From contig NZ_CP095743.1 of NCBI RefSeq assembly GCF_022049065.2, positions 2,681,001-2,745,000 of the forward strand: a DNA stretch of 64,000 nt. The letters are read 5' to 3'. Under the pieces are notes generated by a model, which did not search any database, was not told the DNA's origin, and saw only the letters and a program-made list of their open reading frames with translations. Position numbers and translations under genes: made by a program. Origin of the DNA: Niallia sp. Man26. GTDB taxonomy: Bacteria; Bacillota; Bacilli; Bacillales; Cytobacillaceae. Below are positions 20,247-28,081 of this stretch, piece by piece; the first letter of the stretch is position 1, and every line of letters begins with the position of its first letter.

Positions 20247-20762
20247 TTAATCCTCCCATGTCAATTTTCCTTTTCTCCGGAACCAATTCAATATTCTTCT
20301 TTCAATTTTTCTGTTTATCCTTGTCGCAAAACCATCTGTTTGGGCAACAGGCACAACGAGAATAGTATGAAAGCCGCTGCGGTTCCCGCCAAGAACATCT
20401 GTAAGAAGCTGATCTCCTATTACGACTGCTTCTTCTTTACTTAACTTCATTTCTAAAAGCGCTCTGCGAAAGGCTTTCCCCATCGGTTTTCTGGCCGCAA
20501 AGATAAAAGGAATGTTTAAAGGATCAGAAAAAGACTTTACTCTTCCTTCCTTATTATTTGATACGATTGTAACTTTTATATTGTTTTTCTTCATATCTTC
20601 GAACCACTCTATTATCTTTGGTGTCGCCAAAGGGCGGTCCCATTCAACAAGCGTGTTGTCAAGATCTGTAATAATTCCCTTTACTCCCTTTTCTTTCAGA
20701 AGTTCTGGTGTTATTTCGAATATATTTTTGACAAACTGATCAGGCAAAAAATTATTTAACAA
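20247..20762 (-). CDS. yqeG: YqeG, HAD-family phosphatase
   Basis: A 171-residue HAD phosphatase with DLDNTLVEWD (nucleophile aspartate), VSNN (motif II), a lysine in ARKPMGKAF and VIGDQLLTDVLGGN (motif IV). It matches the YqeG subfamily, annotated as phosphatidylglycerophosphatase-like on the basis of plant and yeast relatives; the bacterial substrate is not settled. The start is TTG with GAGGTG 7 bases upstream. It heads the run down to yqeM and is divergent from sda. Confidence 0.88.
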   Translation of the reverse strand: MLNNFLPDQFVKNIFEITPELLKEKGVKGIITDLDNTLVEWDRPLATPKIIEWFEDMKKNNIKVTIVSNNKEGRVKSFSDPLNIPFIFAARKPMGKAFRRALLEMKLSKEEAVVIGDQLLTDVLGGNRSGFHTILVVPVAQTDGFATRINRKIERRILNWFRRKGKLTWED

Positions 20763-20976
20763 TGATTGACACCTCTTTTATCTACTAGTTGATCAGAAAT
20801 TATTTGCATTTAAGGTTTTTCACGTTGTATGTATGTCACACTGATTATTTTCCATCCGAAAAACAATTTTAATGAAAGTAATATTATACCTTTTTCTACC
20901 CGTGAAAAGAAGTTTATGTCTGTTTTTTTTTATATTCTAAAAATATTTTTCGACAAAAATCGCAAAATTCCGCATT

Positions 20977-21075
20977 TGTGGATAACCTTATTCACATTAT
21001 ACCCTTTGTTATAATAAACATCTTTATACTTACAAACAACTTAACCACAGGTTATCCACCATAGATTGTGGATAA
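20977..21075. promoter_or_regulatory. Cluster of DnaA boxes upstream of sda
   Basis: Two perfect DnaA boxes TTATCCACA lie on the minus strand at 20977-20985 and 21067-21075. Plus-strand variants are TTATTCACA at 20988-20996, TTAACCACA at 21041-21049 and TTATCCACC at 21052-21060. In B. subtilis DnaA regulates sda, and the boxes here surround the predicted sda promoter. The rest of the 423-base yqeG-sda gap holds no gene I can support. Confidence 0.85.
21007..21015 (+). promoter_or_regulatory. Extended -10 promoter of sda
   Basis: TGTTATAAT is a perfect extended -10 element (TGnTATAAT). The -35 region is poor and overlaps the DnaA box TTATTCACA at 20988-20996, so DnaA could control initiation. 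The mRNA leader would be about 165 bases. Confidence 0.65.
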
Positions 21076-21185
21076 GAGAACAGTTGTTCTAAATGTTTAT
21101 TTTTGTTAAAGTTAGGTTACTAGATAATATATTCACTAACCGTTTACAGAATTTACAAAATATGGATTGGAGGTGATTTCCTGAC

Positions 21186-21326
21186 ATGCGCAAACTGTCA
21201 GATGAATTGTTGATTGAGTCATATCATAAGGCTAGGGAATTGGATTTAAGCCCTGAATTTATACGTCTCATTGAAACAGAAATCCACCGACGTTCATTAA
21301 GCAATAAGATAAAAGTTTCCTCCTAA
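21186..21326 (+). CDS. sda: Sporulation checkpoint protein Sda
   Basis: Sda is a small helical-hairpin inhibitor of the sporulation kinases KinA and KinB; it stops sporulation when replication is blocked or has just started. The 46-residue protein has two helices ([17 protein letters not shown] and [15 protein letters not shown]) and ends KVSS, matching the family, whose C-terminus is a degradation signal. GGAGGTG lies about 10 bases before the ATG. The gene is below usual ORF length cut-offs. DnaA boxes surround its promoter. Confidence 0.95.
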   Translation: MRKLSDELLIESYHKARELDLSPEFIRLIETEIHRRSLSNKIKVSS

Positions 21327-21349
21327 CCCGCCTATCGCGGGTTTTTTTT
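21326..21349 (+). terminator. Rho-independent terminator of sda
   Basis: ACCCGC and GCGGGT arms around a 5-base loop are followed by a run of eight T. The stem begins at the last base of the sda stop codon. Confidence 0.92.
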
Positions 21350-21360
21350 ATTCTGTGCAT

Positions 21361-22146
21361 TTAGCTTTTTAATTCGCCGATAAGCTCTCCCATTTTAACT
21401 TGGAAAGGTGCTTTTATATCTTCCCGAAGTTGAAATGCATCTTTTTCAAACAACAGAATAACGGTTGATCCAAAAGAAAAATAAGCAATTTCCTCACCCA
21501 TATCAACCATATTTTGCTGATGACTTAAAATAATAGAGTTGATGAACATTGCTCCTACCTTAACGACCGCAACATTATGGCTACTATTTGTTTTCACTTC
21601 CGAAATTGTTCGGTAGTTTTTAGAAAGAGGATTTTTTCCGTATTTTAAGCCATATTTATTAACAGGGTATGATTTTTCTCCTGCAGTCCATTGCTTAACT
21701 ATTTCTCCGGCAACAGGACTGTGAATGCGATGATAATCACTTGGGCTCAAATAGAAGATCAAATATGTACCGTCCTCATAATCTCCTATTGTGTCGTCTT
21801 TGTCCAGCATCTCTTCAATGGAGTATATCTTGCCTTTCACTGTAATTGTTTTGTCTTTTTTAATTTTGCCGATGTCTTCAATAACAGCATCAACAGGACT
21901 TATTACACCATTATGCTTGTTATGTATTGCCCTGACGCCAGATTTTAACTTTCTAACAAAAAATTCATGAAGATTCGAAAACGATTCAACACTTTCTTCC
22001 GCTTCCCCAAGGTTTATTTGGTATACTTTGGAAAAGGAAGGGATCACCTTGGTGCTGATTTTTGAATGAGCAAATTTTTTTATCAGCATAGAACTCCACC
22101 TGCTGTTAGTCAGTTCTATTAATAATCGGTAAAAAAACTGTTTCAA
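21361..22146 (-). CDS. psd: Phosphatidylserine decarboxylase
   Basis: Psd converts phosphatidylserine to phosphatidylethanolamine at the membrane and uses a pyruvoyl group made by self-cleavage. The 261-residue proenzyme has SPVDA, the YLSPSDYHRIHSPV block with the catalytic histidines, and FGSTV near residue 230, where the serine after glycine becomes the pyruvoyl (family LGST; here F replaces L). The TTG start has GGAGG 8 bases upstream. It is divergent from pssA, which makes its substrate; in B. subtilis the two share one operon. Confidence 0.94.
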   Translation of the reverse strand: MKQFFYRLLIELTNSRWSSMLIKKFAHSKISTKVIPSFSKVYQINLGEAEESVESFSNLHEFFVRKLKSGVRAIHNKHNGVISPVDAVIEDIGKIKKDKTITVKGKIYSIEEMLDKDDTIGDYEDGTYLIFYLSPSDYHRIHSPVAGEIVKQWTAGEKSYPVNKYGLKYGKNPLSKNYRTISEVKTNSSHNVAVVKVGAMFINSIILSHQQNMVDMGEEIAYFSFGSTVILLFEKDAFQLREDIKAPFQVKMGELIGELKS

Positions 22147-22237
22147 CGAAGAATCCTCCAGTAAATTGTAAATTTTTCTTTACGAACAATCATATATTAC
22201 ATTAAAATTAAATATTATTATATAAAAAATAAAGTTT

Positions 22238-22257
22238 GTATGAAATAAATTTCATAC
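22238..22257 (+). promoter_or_regulatory. Perfect inverted repeat before pssA
   Basis: GTATGAAA, TAAA, TTTCATAC is a perfect 8-base dyad directly before the GAGGAG ribosome binding site of pssA. It could be an operator or a small mRNA hairpin; I recognise no known regulator for it. No clear sigma-A promoter is visible in the AT-rich psd-pssA gap. Confidence 0.5.
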
Positions 22258-22271
22258 GAGGAGTGAATGGG

Positions 22272-22811
22272 ATGTTTCTACATGAAGTGATAGAACAAAC
22301 CGCAAAAAAGCTAAAGGCACAGATTGCCAATTTCCTTACCCTGACAAATCTAGGTCTTGGCGGGTTTTCCATTATTTTCAGCTTAAAGGGCCAAATTCAG
22401 CTTAGTCTTTTATTAATATTTATCGCTGCATTAGCAGACAGGTTGGACGGAATGGCTGCACGCAAGTTCCAAATCGAATCAGAATTAGGAAAGCAGCTGG
22501 ATTCTATGAGCGATATCATTTCTTTTGGAGTTGCTCCAGCATTGTTGATTTACCAGGCAGTATTGTTTGAATTTAATGCAGTCGGTTCTTTCTTTGCCGT
22601 CTTGTATATTTGCTGTGGCGCATTTCGTTTGGCGCGATTCAACATTACAGAAAACAACGGCTTTTTCACTGGTTTGCCGATTACAGCAGCTGGGTGCATC
22701 ATCACCTTCTTCAGCCTGGGTATAAACTATGTTCCGCCTCAAATGTATTTGTTTCTTCTTCTGATTTTATCTGTTTTAATGATCGCTAATTTCAAATGGA
22801 GAAAAATATAA
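22272..22811 (+). CDS. pssA: CDP-diacylglycerol-serine O-phosphatidyltransferase
   Basis: PssA makes phosphatidylserine from CDP-diacylglycerol and serine. The 179-residue membrane protein has the complete CDP-alcohol phosphotransferase motif DGMAAR, 8 residues, G, 3, D, 3, D, and several membrane helices. I start at ATG 22272 with GAGGAG 8 bases upstream; an in-frame extension to 22236 runs through an inverted repeat and has no site. Divergent from psd, the next enzyme in the pathway. Confidence 0.94.
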   Translation: MFLHEVIEQTAKKLKAQIANFLTLTNLGLGGFSIIFSLKGQIQLSLLLIFIAALADRLDGMAARKFQIESELGKQLDSMSDIISFGVAPALLIYQAVLFEFNAVGSFFAVLYICCGAFRLARFNITENNGFFTGLPITAAGCIITFFSLGINYVPPQMYLFLLLILSVLMIANFKWRKI

Positions 22812-22836
22812 AAGGATGCCTGCAGGCATCCTTTTT
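22811..22836. terminator. Bidirectional terminator between pssA and pepF
   Basis: AAAGGATGCC and GGCATCCTTT with a TGCA loop, followed by T on both strands, separate convergent genes. Confidence 0.9.
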
Positions 22837-22840
22837 CCAT

Positions 22841-24634
22841 TTACCTAGTTAACTCCATAAATTCTTCCACATCTTCTATGCATACTTTTATGGCGCTTTC
22901 CCAAAAAGCATCATCTGTTAAATCCACATTTAAATGCTTTTTCGCAAGCTCCTCAACAGACATGCTTGCCGTGTCTTTCAATAGGGCGATATATTTCCTT
23001 TCATATCCTTTTCCTTCTTGAATGGCTTTGGCGTATATGCCAAGAGAAAATAAATAGCCGAATGTATATGGGAAGTTATAAAAAGGAACTCCTGTGATAT
23101 AAAAATGCAGCTTAGAGCCCCAGAAGGACGGATGATATTCTGCCAATGCATCTCCGAAAGCTTCTTTTTGCGCATCTGTCATAAGCTCATTTAGTCTTTC
23201 CTTGCTTACAAGCCCTTTGCGTCTTTCCTCATAAAATCTGGTCTCAAAGAGAAAGCGTGCATGTATATTCATTAACAAGGCAACAGACCGCTGAATTTTA
23301 TCCTCTAACAGACTGATTTTCTCTTCTTTAGTCTTAGCGTTTTTCACAGCAGCATCTGCGACAATCATCTCAGCAAGCGTAGAAGCTGTTTCTGCCACAT
23401 TCATCGCATAATTGCGGTTCAGTGTATGCATATCCCTCATTGCATATGTATGGAAGCCGTGCCCCAGCTCATGTGCTAATGTGGATACGTTAGACGGCGT
23501 CCCAGAGTATGTCATAAAAATTCTTGATTGCCCGCTTTCAGGAAAGTAAGTATGGAAGCCTCCTGGTCTTTTTCCGTGTCTGTCTTCTGCTTCAATCCAT
23601 GCGTTCTCAAAAGCCTTCTTAGCAAAACCAGTCATTTCCTCCCCAAACTTCTCAAAGTGATTGAGAATGAATTCTGCACCCTCCTGATAACTCATCTTTG
23701 ATTCAGTCTTGCCAATCGGAGCATCAACATCATACCAAGTCAGCTTATCTATGCCGAGCATCTGGGCTTTCCTATTTAGGAATTCAACGAAAGGCTTCTT
23801 ATTATTGCTGATTACCCTCCACATTGCTTCAAGCGTTTTTTCTTCCATTCTGTTATATTCAAGAGGCTCTTTGAGCACATTATCCCAATTTCTCATTTCA
23901 TATGTATTTAACCGGAATCCAGCAAGATGGTTTAATGTCTTCGCCAATACAGCACCTTTCTCATCCCAGGCCTTTTCCCATTCAGCAAAAACCTTCTTGC
24001 GCACTTTTCGATCTGGATTGGAGAATTTATTCGCTGCCTGCCCTACAGACAGAAACGTTACTTCACCATTTTCTTCAAATGGGATTTGTATACTGCCCAC
24101 AACTGTATCATACATTTGTCCCCAGCCGTGATAGCCGTCAATACTAAGCTTATTGATTAGCATTTCTTCTTTTTCGGAGAGCTTCTGCCTGGCATTTGTT
24201 CTTCTTTCTGTAAGAACGAAAGACAGTTCTTTCAGCTCTTCATCTTTAAGAAGAATCGCCCATTGCTTTTCCTCATATTGCGATAATTTTCCGTCAAATA
24301 TGGTTAAAACATTCTGAAACTTGGCACTAAGCTCCGTTACCTTCCCCCTTAGGGCATCTGCCTCTTTATCATTCATGTTTTGCGCCTGCAGACAGCTGAC
24401 GAATGCGCCTGCTTGACGGATTTTTTTGACAGTTCCTTCAAACAGGAAAATAATATGCCGCACCGTCTCCCTTTCGGCTGCTCCATCCATTGGAACATAT
24501 TTACCTACAGCCCTTGCAAATTCTTCTATATTACTTCCAGTTTCATCAAGATGTTGTACAAATGCTTGCGAACTGCTTCCTCCAGGAAAAAAAACATCCA
24601 AATCCCATACATCAGAAAACGTTTTGTTTGTCAA
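22841..24634 (-). CDS. M3 family oligoendopeptidase (PepF-like)
   Basis: A 597-residue zinc metallopeptidase of the thimet/oligoendopeptidase F family. The catalytic motif is LAHELGHGFH, with the third ligand glutamate in NVAETASTLAEM. No signal peptide is visible, so it acts in the cytoplasm on short peptides. The TTG start has AAAGGGGG about 10 bases upstream and gives the usual length. It stands alone between terminators. Confidence 0.93.
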   Translation of the reverse strand: MTNKTFSDVWDLDVFFPGGSSSQAFVQHLDETGSNIEEFARAVGKYVPMDGAAERETVRHIIFLFEGTVKKIRQAGAFVSCLQAQNMNDKEADALRGKVTELSAKFQNVLTIFDGKLSQYEEKQWAILLKDEELKELSFVLTERRTNARQKLSEKEEMLINKLSIDGYHGWGQMYDTVVGSIQIPFEENGEVTFLSVGQAANKFSNPDRKVRKKVFAEWEKAWDEKGAVLAKTLNHLAGFRLNTYEMRNWDNVLKEPLEYNRMEEKTLEAMWRVISNNKKPFVEFLNRKAQMLGIDKLTWYDVDAPIGKTESKMSYQEGAEFILNHFEKFGEEMTGFAKKAFENAWIEAEDRHGKRPGGFHTYFPESGQSRIFMTYSGTPSNVSTLAHELGHGFHTYAMRDMHTLNRNYAMNVAETASTLAEMIVADAAVKNAKTKEEKISLLEDKIQRSVALLMNIHARFLFETRFYEERRKGLVSKERLNELMTDAQKEAFGDALAEYHPSFWGSKLHFYITGVPFYNFPYTFGYLFSLGIYAKAIQEGKGYERKYIALLKDTASMSVEELAKKHLNVDLTDDAFWESAIKVCIEDVEEFMELTR

Positions 24635-24748
24635 AGTTATGCGCCCCCTTTATTACTTCTTATATTATTATAGTTTTATTATTAAAAAATTTCTATCTAT
24701 TATAATAGAAGAAAGCAAAAACGATACTAACCAAAATATGTTTTCAGC

Positions 24749-24783
24749 AAAAAAAATCATTTGCCTAAAGGATGGCAAATGAT
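24749..24783 (-). terminator. Terminator after the YjcZ-like gene
   Basis: ATCATTTGCC and GGCAAATGAT, perfect 10-base arms with an 8-base loop, are followed on the minus strand by a run of T. Confidence 0.9.
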
Positions 24784-24795
24784 GAATAATCACGC

Positions 24796-24987
24796 TTAAT
24801 AGAAACAGTTGCCAAATGCCCAAATTCCCCAAAACAAAATAATGATAATAAACAGAACAATCAATAATGCATACCATGCTCCGTATCCTTGCTGTGCACC
24901 ATAGCCGTATCCAGCTTGAGGCGGGTAGCCACCAGCTAAAAACGGTGCCCCTGGCACGGATTGATATGGGTAGCCGAATGCTTTCAT
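24796..24987 (-). CDS. YjcZ-like small membrane protein
   Basis: A 63-residue protein: a Gly, Tyr, Pro and Gln-rich head (GGYPPQAGYGYGAQQGYG) and a single C-terminal membrane helix starting AWYALLIVLFIIIILF. This layout is that of the YjcZ family of small sporulation-associated proteins, although the tail GIWAFGNCFY is unusual. I start at ATG 24987, with GGGGAGG upstream; a longer frame to 25110 runs through the amidase terminator and is rejected. It is monocistronic, between two terminators. Function unknown. Confidence 0.75.
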   Translation of the reverse strand: MKAFGYPYQSVPGAPFLAGGYPPQAGYGYGAQQGYGAWYALLIVLFIIIILFWGIWAFGNCFY

Positions 24988-25076
24988 AATGAAACCTCCC
25001 CTCCCTATTAACCTATTCGGCAGATAGCCTGGTGGGTTAGGCGCCAGTCCTATTTTTATTGATTTTCTATGCTCAT

Positions 25077-25107
25077 AAAAAACTTGAGTCTTTATAAAAG
25101 ACCCAAG
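25077..25107 (-). terminator. Terminator after the SPOR amidase
   Basis: CTTGGGTCTT and AAGACTCAAG arms (one G-T pair) with a 5-base loop precede TTTTTT on the minus strand. Confidence 0.85.
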
Positions 25108-25117
25108 CACTGTAGTT

Positions 25118-25900
25118 TTATGATTCTGTCAAAATGATGGTTGCATAGCCTGCATCCTTGGCTCTGTCTTCCATCGCTTCCGCATTTGCACGATTTGCAA
25201 AAGCTCCGATTTGGACTTTATACAGATTGTCCCTAAACAATACTGCTGCCTCAAGCCCATCTCGTCTTGCTTGTTCTGCTAAGCTGTCTGCATTTTCTTT
25301 ATTCCTGAAGGCTCCGATTTGCACCTTATATAGATCTCCAGAACCGCCGCCGCCTGTATCTTTTTTGTTTAGGTTAAAGGCATCGGCTATGCCTTCTGCA
25401 TGTCCTCTTGCCAATGTGGAAAGGAAAGAAGCGCTTTTCAGTTTATTTGCATCCGTTGCATTGTCAATAAATCCGTTTTCTGTCAAGATAGCCGGCATAT
25501 TAGTTTCTCTTAGCACATGGAAATTCGCCTTTTTCTTACCGCGGTCGCTCCAGTTAGATAGGTTGATTATACGATTATGAATTGCCGTCTGGTATGTCGT
25601 TGTTGGAGCACCAACTCCAGTGTAAACATAGCTTTCAAATCCTATCCCTCCGCCTGCATTTACATGAACAGAAACAAAATAGTCAGCTCCCCATGCGTTG
25701 GCAGCATTAGATCTTTCTGAAAGGCTGACCGTTTCATCAGAGGTTCTGCTCATCCTTACTGTTACATCTTCGTATTCACTGACAAGCATATCTCTAATCA
25801 TTGTCGCAATTCGCAATGTGATATCCTTCTCCTGAATTCCATTTCCCACAGCTCCTGGATCAGAGCCGCCATGGCCTGGATCAATAAATATTTTCGCCAT
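25118..25900 (-). CDS. N-acetylmuramoyl-L-alanine amidase with two SPOR domains (CwlC/CwlV type)
   Basis: Residues 1-175 form an Amidase_3 domain with the zinc ligands H10 (DPGHGG), E24 and H79 (SVHVNAG) and catalytic E141 (LTENGF). A glycine-rich linker leads to two SPOR repeats starting YKVQIGAF near residues 189 and 225, which bind glycan stripped of peptides. There is no signal peptide, as in the mother-cell lytic amidase CwlC of B. subtilis, which is released without export. Nearness to sigK fits a role in mother-cell lysis, but that is inference. Confidence 0.88.
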   Translation of the reverse strand: MAKIFIDPGHGGSDPGAVGNGIQEKDITLRIATMIRDMLVSEYEDVTVRMSRTSDETVSLSERSNAANAWGADYFVSVHVNAGGGIGFESYVYTGVGAPTTTYQTAIHNRIINLSNWSDRGKKKANFHVLRETNMPAILTENGFIDNATDANKLKSASFLSTLARGHAEGIADAFNLNKKDTGGGGSGDLYKVQIGAFRNKENADSLAEQARRDGLEAAVLFRDNLYKVQIGAFANRANAEAMEDRAKDAGYATIILTES

Positions 25901-25960
25901 TATAATTCACCACCTTACTATTATTATAGAAAGGCGGTGCATCATTGCTTGTACGTATGA

Positions 25961-26413
25961 CTAATTTGTAATTAAAACAAGATCCTTTTCCATCCTGTCA
26001 CTAAACAGAACGGTTTCCCTAATACTTCCGTCATCCGCTTTGTAGTACATTGATTTTCTAATGATGTTACTCTCTGAGAAGCTTATAAAAATAATTCTTT
26101 CAACTGAATCTTCCGTAAGACCATTTATATCGACAGCATCCATTTCGGCTGGATAGCTGTAATGGTTGACTGTACACAAATCAAAACGCCACACTTCATT
26201 TCCATTCATAGCGTCTGTCATTGACTTGTAATCCCCTAACTGCAACGCCTCTATATCAGCTTTATTATGAAGGTTTTTCAGTGTTGCTTTCCACTCATTA
26301 TCACTGTGTTCACATGTATCCTCAATGCCTGCCTTCACGTCTTTCGCCTCCTGTAAAGGCGAGATGATGGCAGTAATTAACACGGATAAAAAAAGCAGCT
26401 GTTTCAATAGCAT
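25961..26413 (-). CDS. Unknown exported protein
   Basis: I do not recognise this 150-residue protein. It has a hydrophobic N-terminus (MLLKQLLFLSVLITAIISP) that looks like a signal peptide, then an acidic domain with two cysteines (EDTCEHS and FDLCTV) and a beta-rich C-terminal half (YYKADDGSIRETVLF). AGGAGG lies 10 bases before the ATG. It stands alone between the SPOR amidase and a divergent exported protein; the neighbourhood suggests a cell-envelope or sporulation role, without direct evidence. Confidence 0.7.
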   Translation of the reverse strand: MLLKQLLFLSVLITAIISPLQEAKDVKAGIEDTCEHSDNEWKATLKNLHNKADIEALQLGDYKSMTDAMNGNEVWRFDLCTVNHYSYPAEMDAVDINGLTEDSVERIIFISFSESNIIRKSMYYKADDGSIRETVLFSDRMEKDLVLITN

Positions 26414-26694
26414 TTAGTCTTCATCCTCCTACTGGGTAGTTCTTACATATCCGCTTATACGCTTATTTATATTTCAAAAACATTACTATTATTATATTTT
26501 ATTTACAAATTGCGAATTTTTTTCAGGAGGGAAAATCAGCTGAAGTGTAGGGCATGTACTTTTTAAAGAATATGTGTTTACGAACCAATAAATGATAATA
26601 TTTTCCTTTTCATCAAACTATCCTACCATTCCTGCCACATAGTAAGAATATGTAGGAAGGACATGCATAAATATGTAAGGAAGGAGGAGAGAAA

Positions 26695-27006
26695 ATGAAG
26701 AAACGCCTTGCAGCAATCGTTGTAATTGTTCTGCTTGCCTTTATTGCATATGTGGAGACACCTACTGCAAAGATTAATGAGGATTATGTTTATTTTTATG
26801 GTGAGACAACGGAAAGTGAACCGGCAAGCACGTCTTCGGAGGTGTATGGAGCGCCAGAATTAGAATATAAATTAGAAGATACGCAGGTAGAGGATGGATT
26901 TGTTGTAGAAACATACAGAGAATACGAGATTTATAAGAATCGTGAGGGTGAAGTTGTTAAAAATGTTCCTACTTCTAATCGGGAATATTTAAGATACAAG
27001 CAATAG
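26695..27006 (+). CDS. Unknown small exported or membrane-anchored protein
   Basis: A 103-residue protein with a short basic start and one hydrophobic segment (about residues 4-20, AAIVVIVLLAFIAYV), then a very acidic, tyrosine-rich remainder (EYKLED, ETYREYEIYKNREGE). GGAGGAG lies close before the ATG. It is convergent with sigK, and a shared terminator follows. I do not recognise the family. The 281-base gap before it holds nothing else I can support. Confidence 0.7.
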   Translation: MKKRLAAIVVIVLLAFIAYVETPTAKINEDYVYFYGETTESEPASTSSEVYGAPELEYKLEDTQVEDGFVVETYREYEIYKNREGEVVKNVPTSNREYLRYKQ

Positions 27007-27021
27007 AAGTTTCGTTGTGAC

Positions 27022-27055
27022 AAAAAAGAGGGCTGCACGAAAGACAGCCCTTTGT
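27022..27055. terminator. Bidirectional terminator after sigK
   Basis: AGGGCTG and CAGCCCT with a 9-base loop; T runs on both strands (TTTTTT on the minus side). It separates sigK from the convergent exported protein gene. Confidence 0.85.
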
Positions 27056-27062
27056 TTAGAGG

Positions 27063-27785
27063 CTAATCCTGCCCCTTTCTCCGTTTTTCCTTTTCCGCCC
27101 TGTAAAATTCATGGAACATCTTCATTAGCGCTCTTTTTTCAATACGGGAAACATAGCTTCTTGAAATACCAAGCTCTTTAGCAATTTCCCTTTGGGTTTT
27201 TTCCTTTTTTAAGTCTAGCCCGAATCTGCCGACAATAACTTCTTTTTCCCGTTCATCCAACACATCGATATACTCTTTCACCTTTTCCAGCTCCATATTC
27301 AATTGAATCGTATTTACTACATCTTCGGATTCCGACTTTAATACATCGATTAAGCTGATTTCATTTCCTTCCTTATCCTGACCAATCGGATCATGCAAGG
27401 ATACATCTTTTTTTGTTTTTTTCAGTGCTCTTAAATGCATAAGTATTTCGTTCTCAATACATCTTGCTGCATATGTGGCAAGCTTCGTTCCTTTCCCTTC
27501 CGAAAAGCTTTCTATTCCCTTTATCAACCCAATTGTTCCGATAGAGATTAAGTCTTCCGAATCCTCGCCTGTGTTTTCAAACTTCTTCACAATATGTGCA
27601 ACAAGCCGCAAATTATGTTCTATCAACATATTCCGTGCATGTGAATCTCCCTCTGCCATCAGTCTTAAGTACTTCTTTTCATCTGATGCAGACAACGGCT
27701 GGGGAAAGGCGTTATTTTTTACATAGGACACAAGAAATAACAGTTCTTTTACTAAAAGCCCGAGTGAATAAATTATCCCAGACAT
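27063..27785 (-). CDS. sigK: RNA polymerase sigma-K factor, uninterrupted
   Basis: Sigma-K directs late mother-cell transcription. The 240-residue protein is nearly the same as B. subtilis pro-sigma-K: a 20-residue propeptide ([20 protein letters not shown]) before [11 protein letters not shown], region 2 ([21 protein letters not shown], given here in two pieces by its core [13 protein letters not shown]) and region 4 ([17 protein letters not shown]). The reading frame is continuous, so there is no skin element splitting it as in B. subtilis. GGAGGTGG precedes the ATG. Activation would need SpoIVFB cleavage of the propeptide. Confidence 0.97.
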   Translation of the reverse strand: MSGIIYSLGLLVKELLFLVSYVKNNAFPQPLSASDEKKYLRLMAEGDSHARNMLIEHNLRLVAHIVKKFENTGEDSEDLISIGTIGLIKGIESFSEGKGTKLATYAARCIENEILMHLRALKKTKKDVSLHDPIGQDKEGNEISLIDVLKSESEDVVNTIQLNMELEKVKEYIDVLDEREKEVIVGRFGLDLKKEKTQREIAKELGISRSYVSRIEKRALMKMFHEFYRAEKEKRRKGQD

Positions 27786-28081
27786 ATTTCCACCTCCACT
27801 TTTGCCTATACTCCATTACTATGTAAAGGTCGAGGATGTCTTGCATGTCCTCGCTCGAATATTAATAGGAAAATATCCATTAATTATGTTTACGATAATC
27901 TGCCGCAGGGTATAAAGGACATCCTAAAAAAGTATAAGCAGTCATTAAAGCGGAATTATATTTTTAGAAATAAGGTAAATTAAAAGAGGATTTTTCTTTC
28001 CTTGGCTGGAAAATAGGAATAAAATGGGCTTATGCGTTTTTTTAACAATAATTGGACAACTTTTCGATAGGAGAGGTGCAG

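Noticed and set aside
20829..21014. A 61-codon plus-strand frame before sda
   Set aside because: AT-rich, no ribosome binding site, and it runs through DnaA boxes and the sda promoter.
27831..27853. A short hairpin CGAGGA with TCCTCG between sigK and fbp
   Set aside because: Only six firm pairs, far from both starts, no T run; not enough to call a regulatory element.
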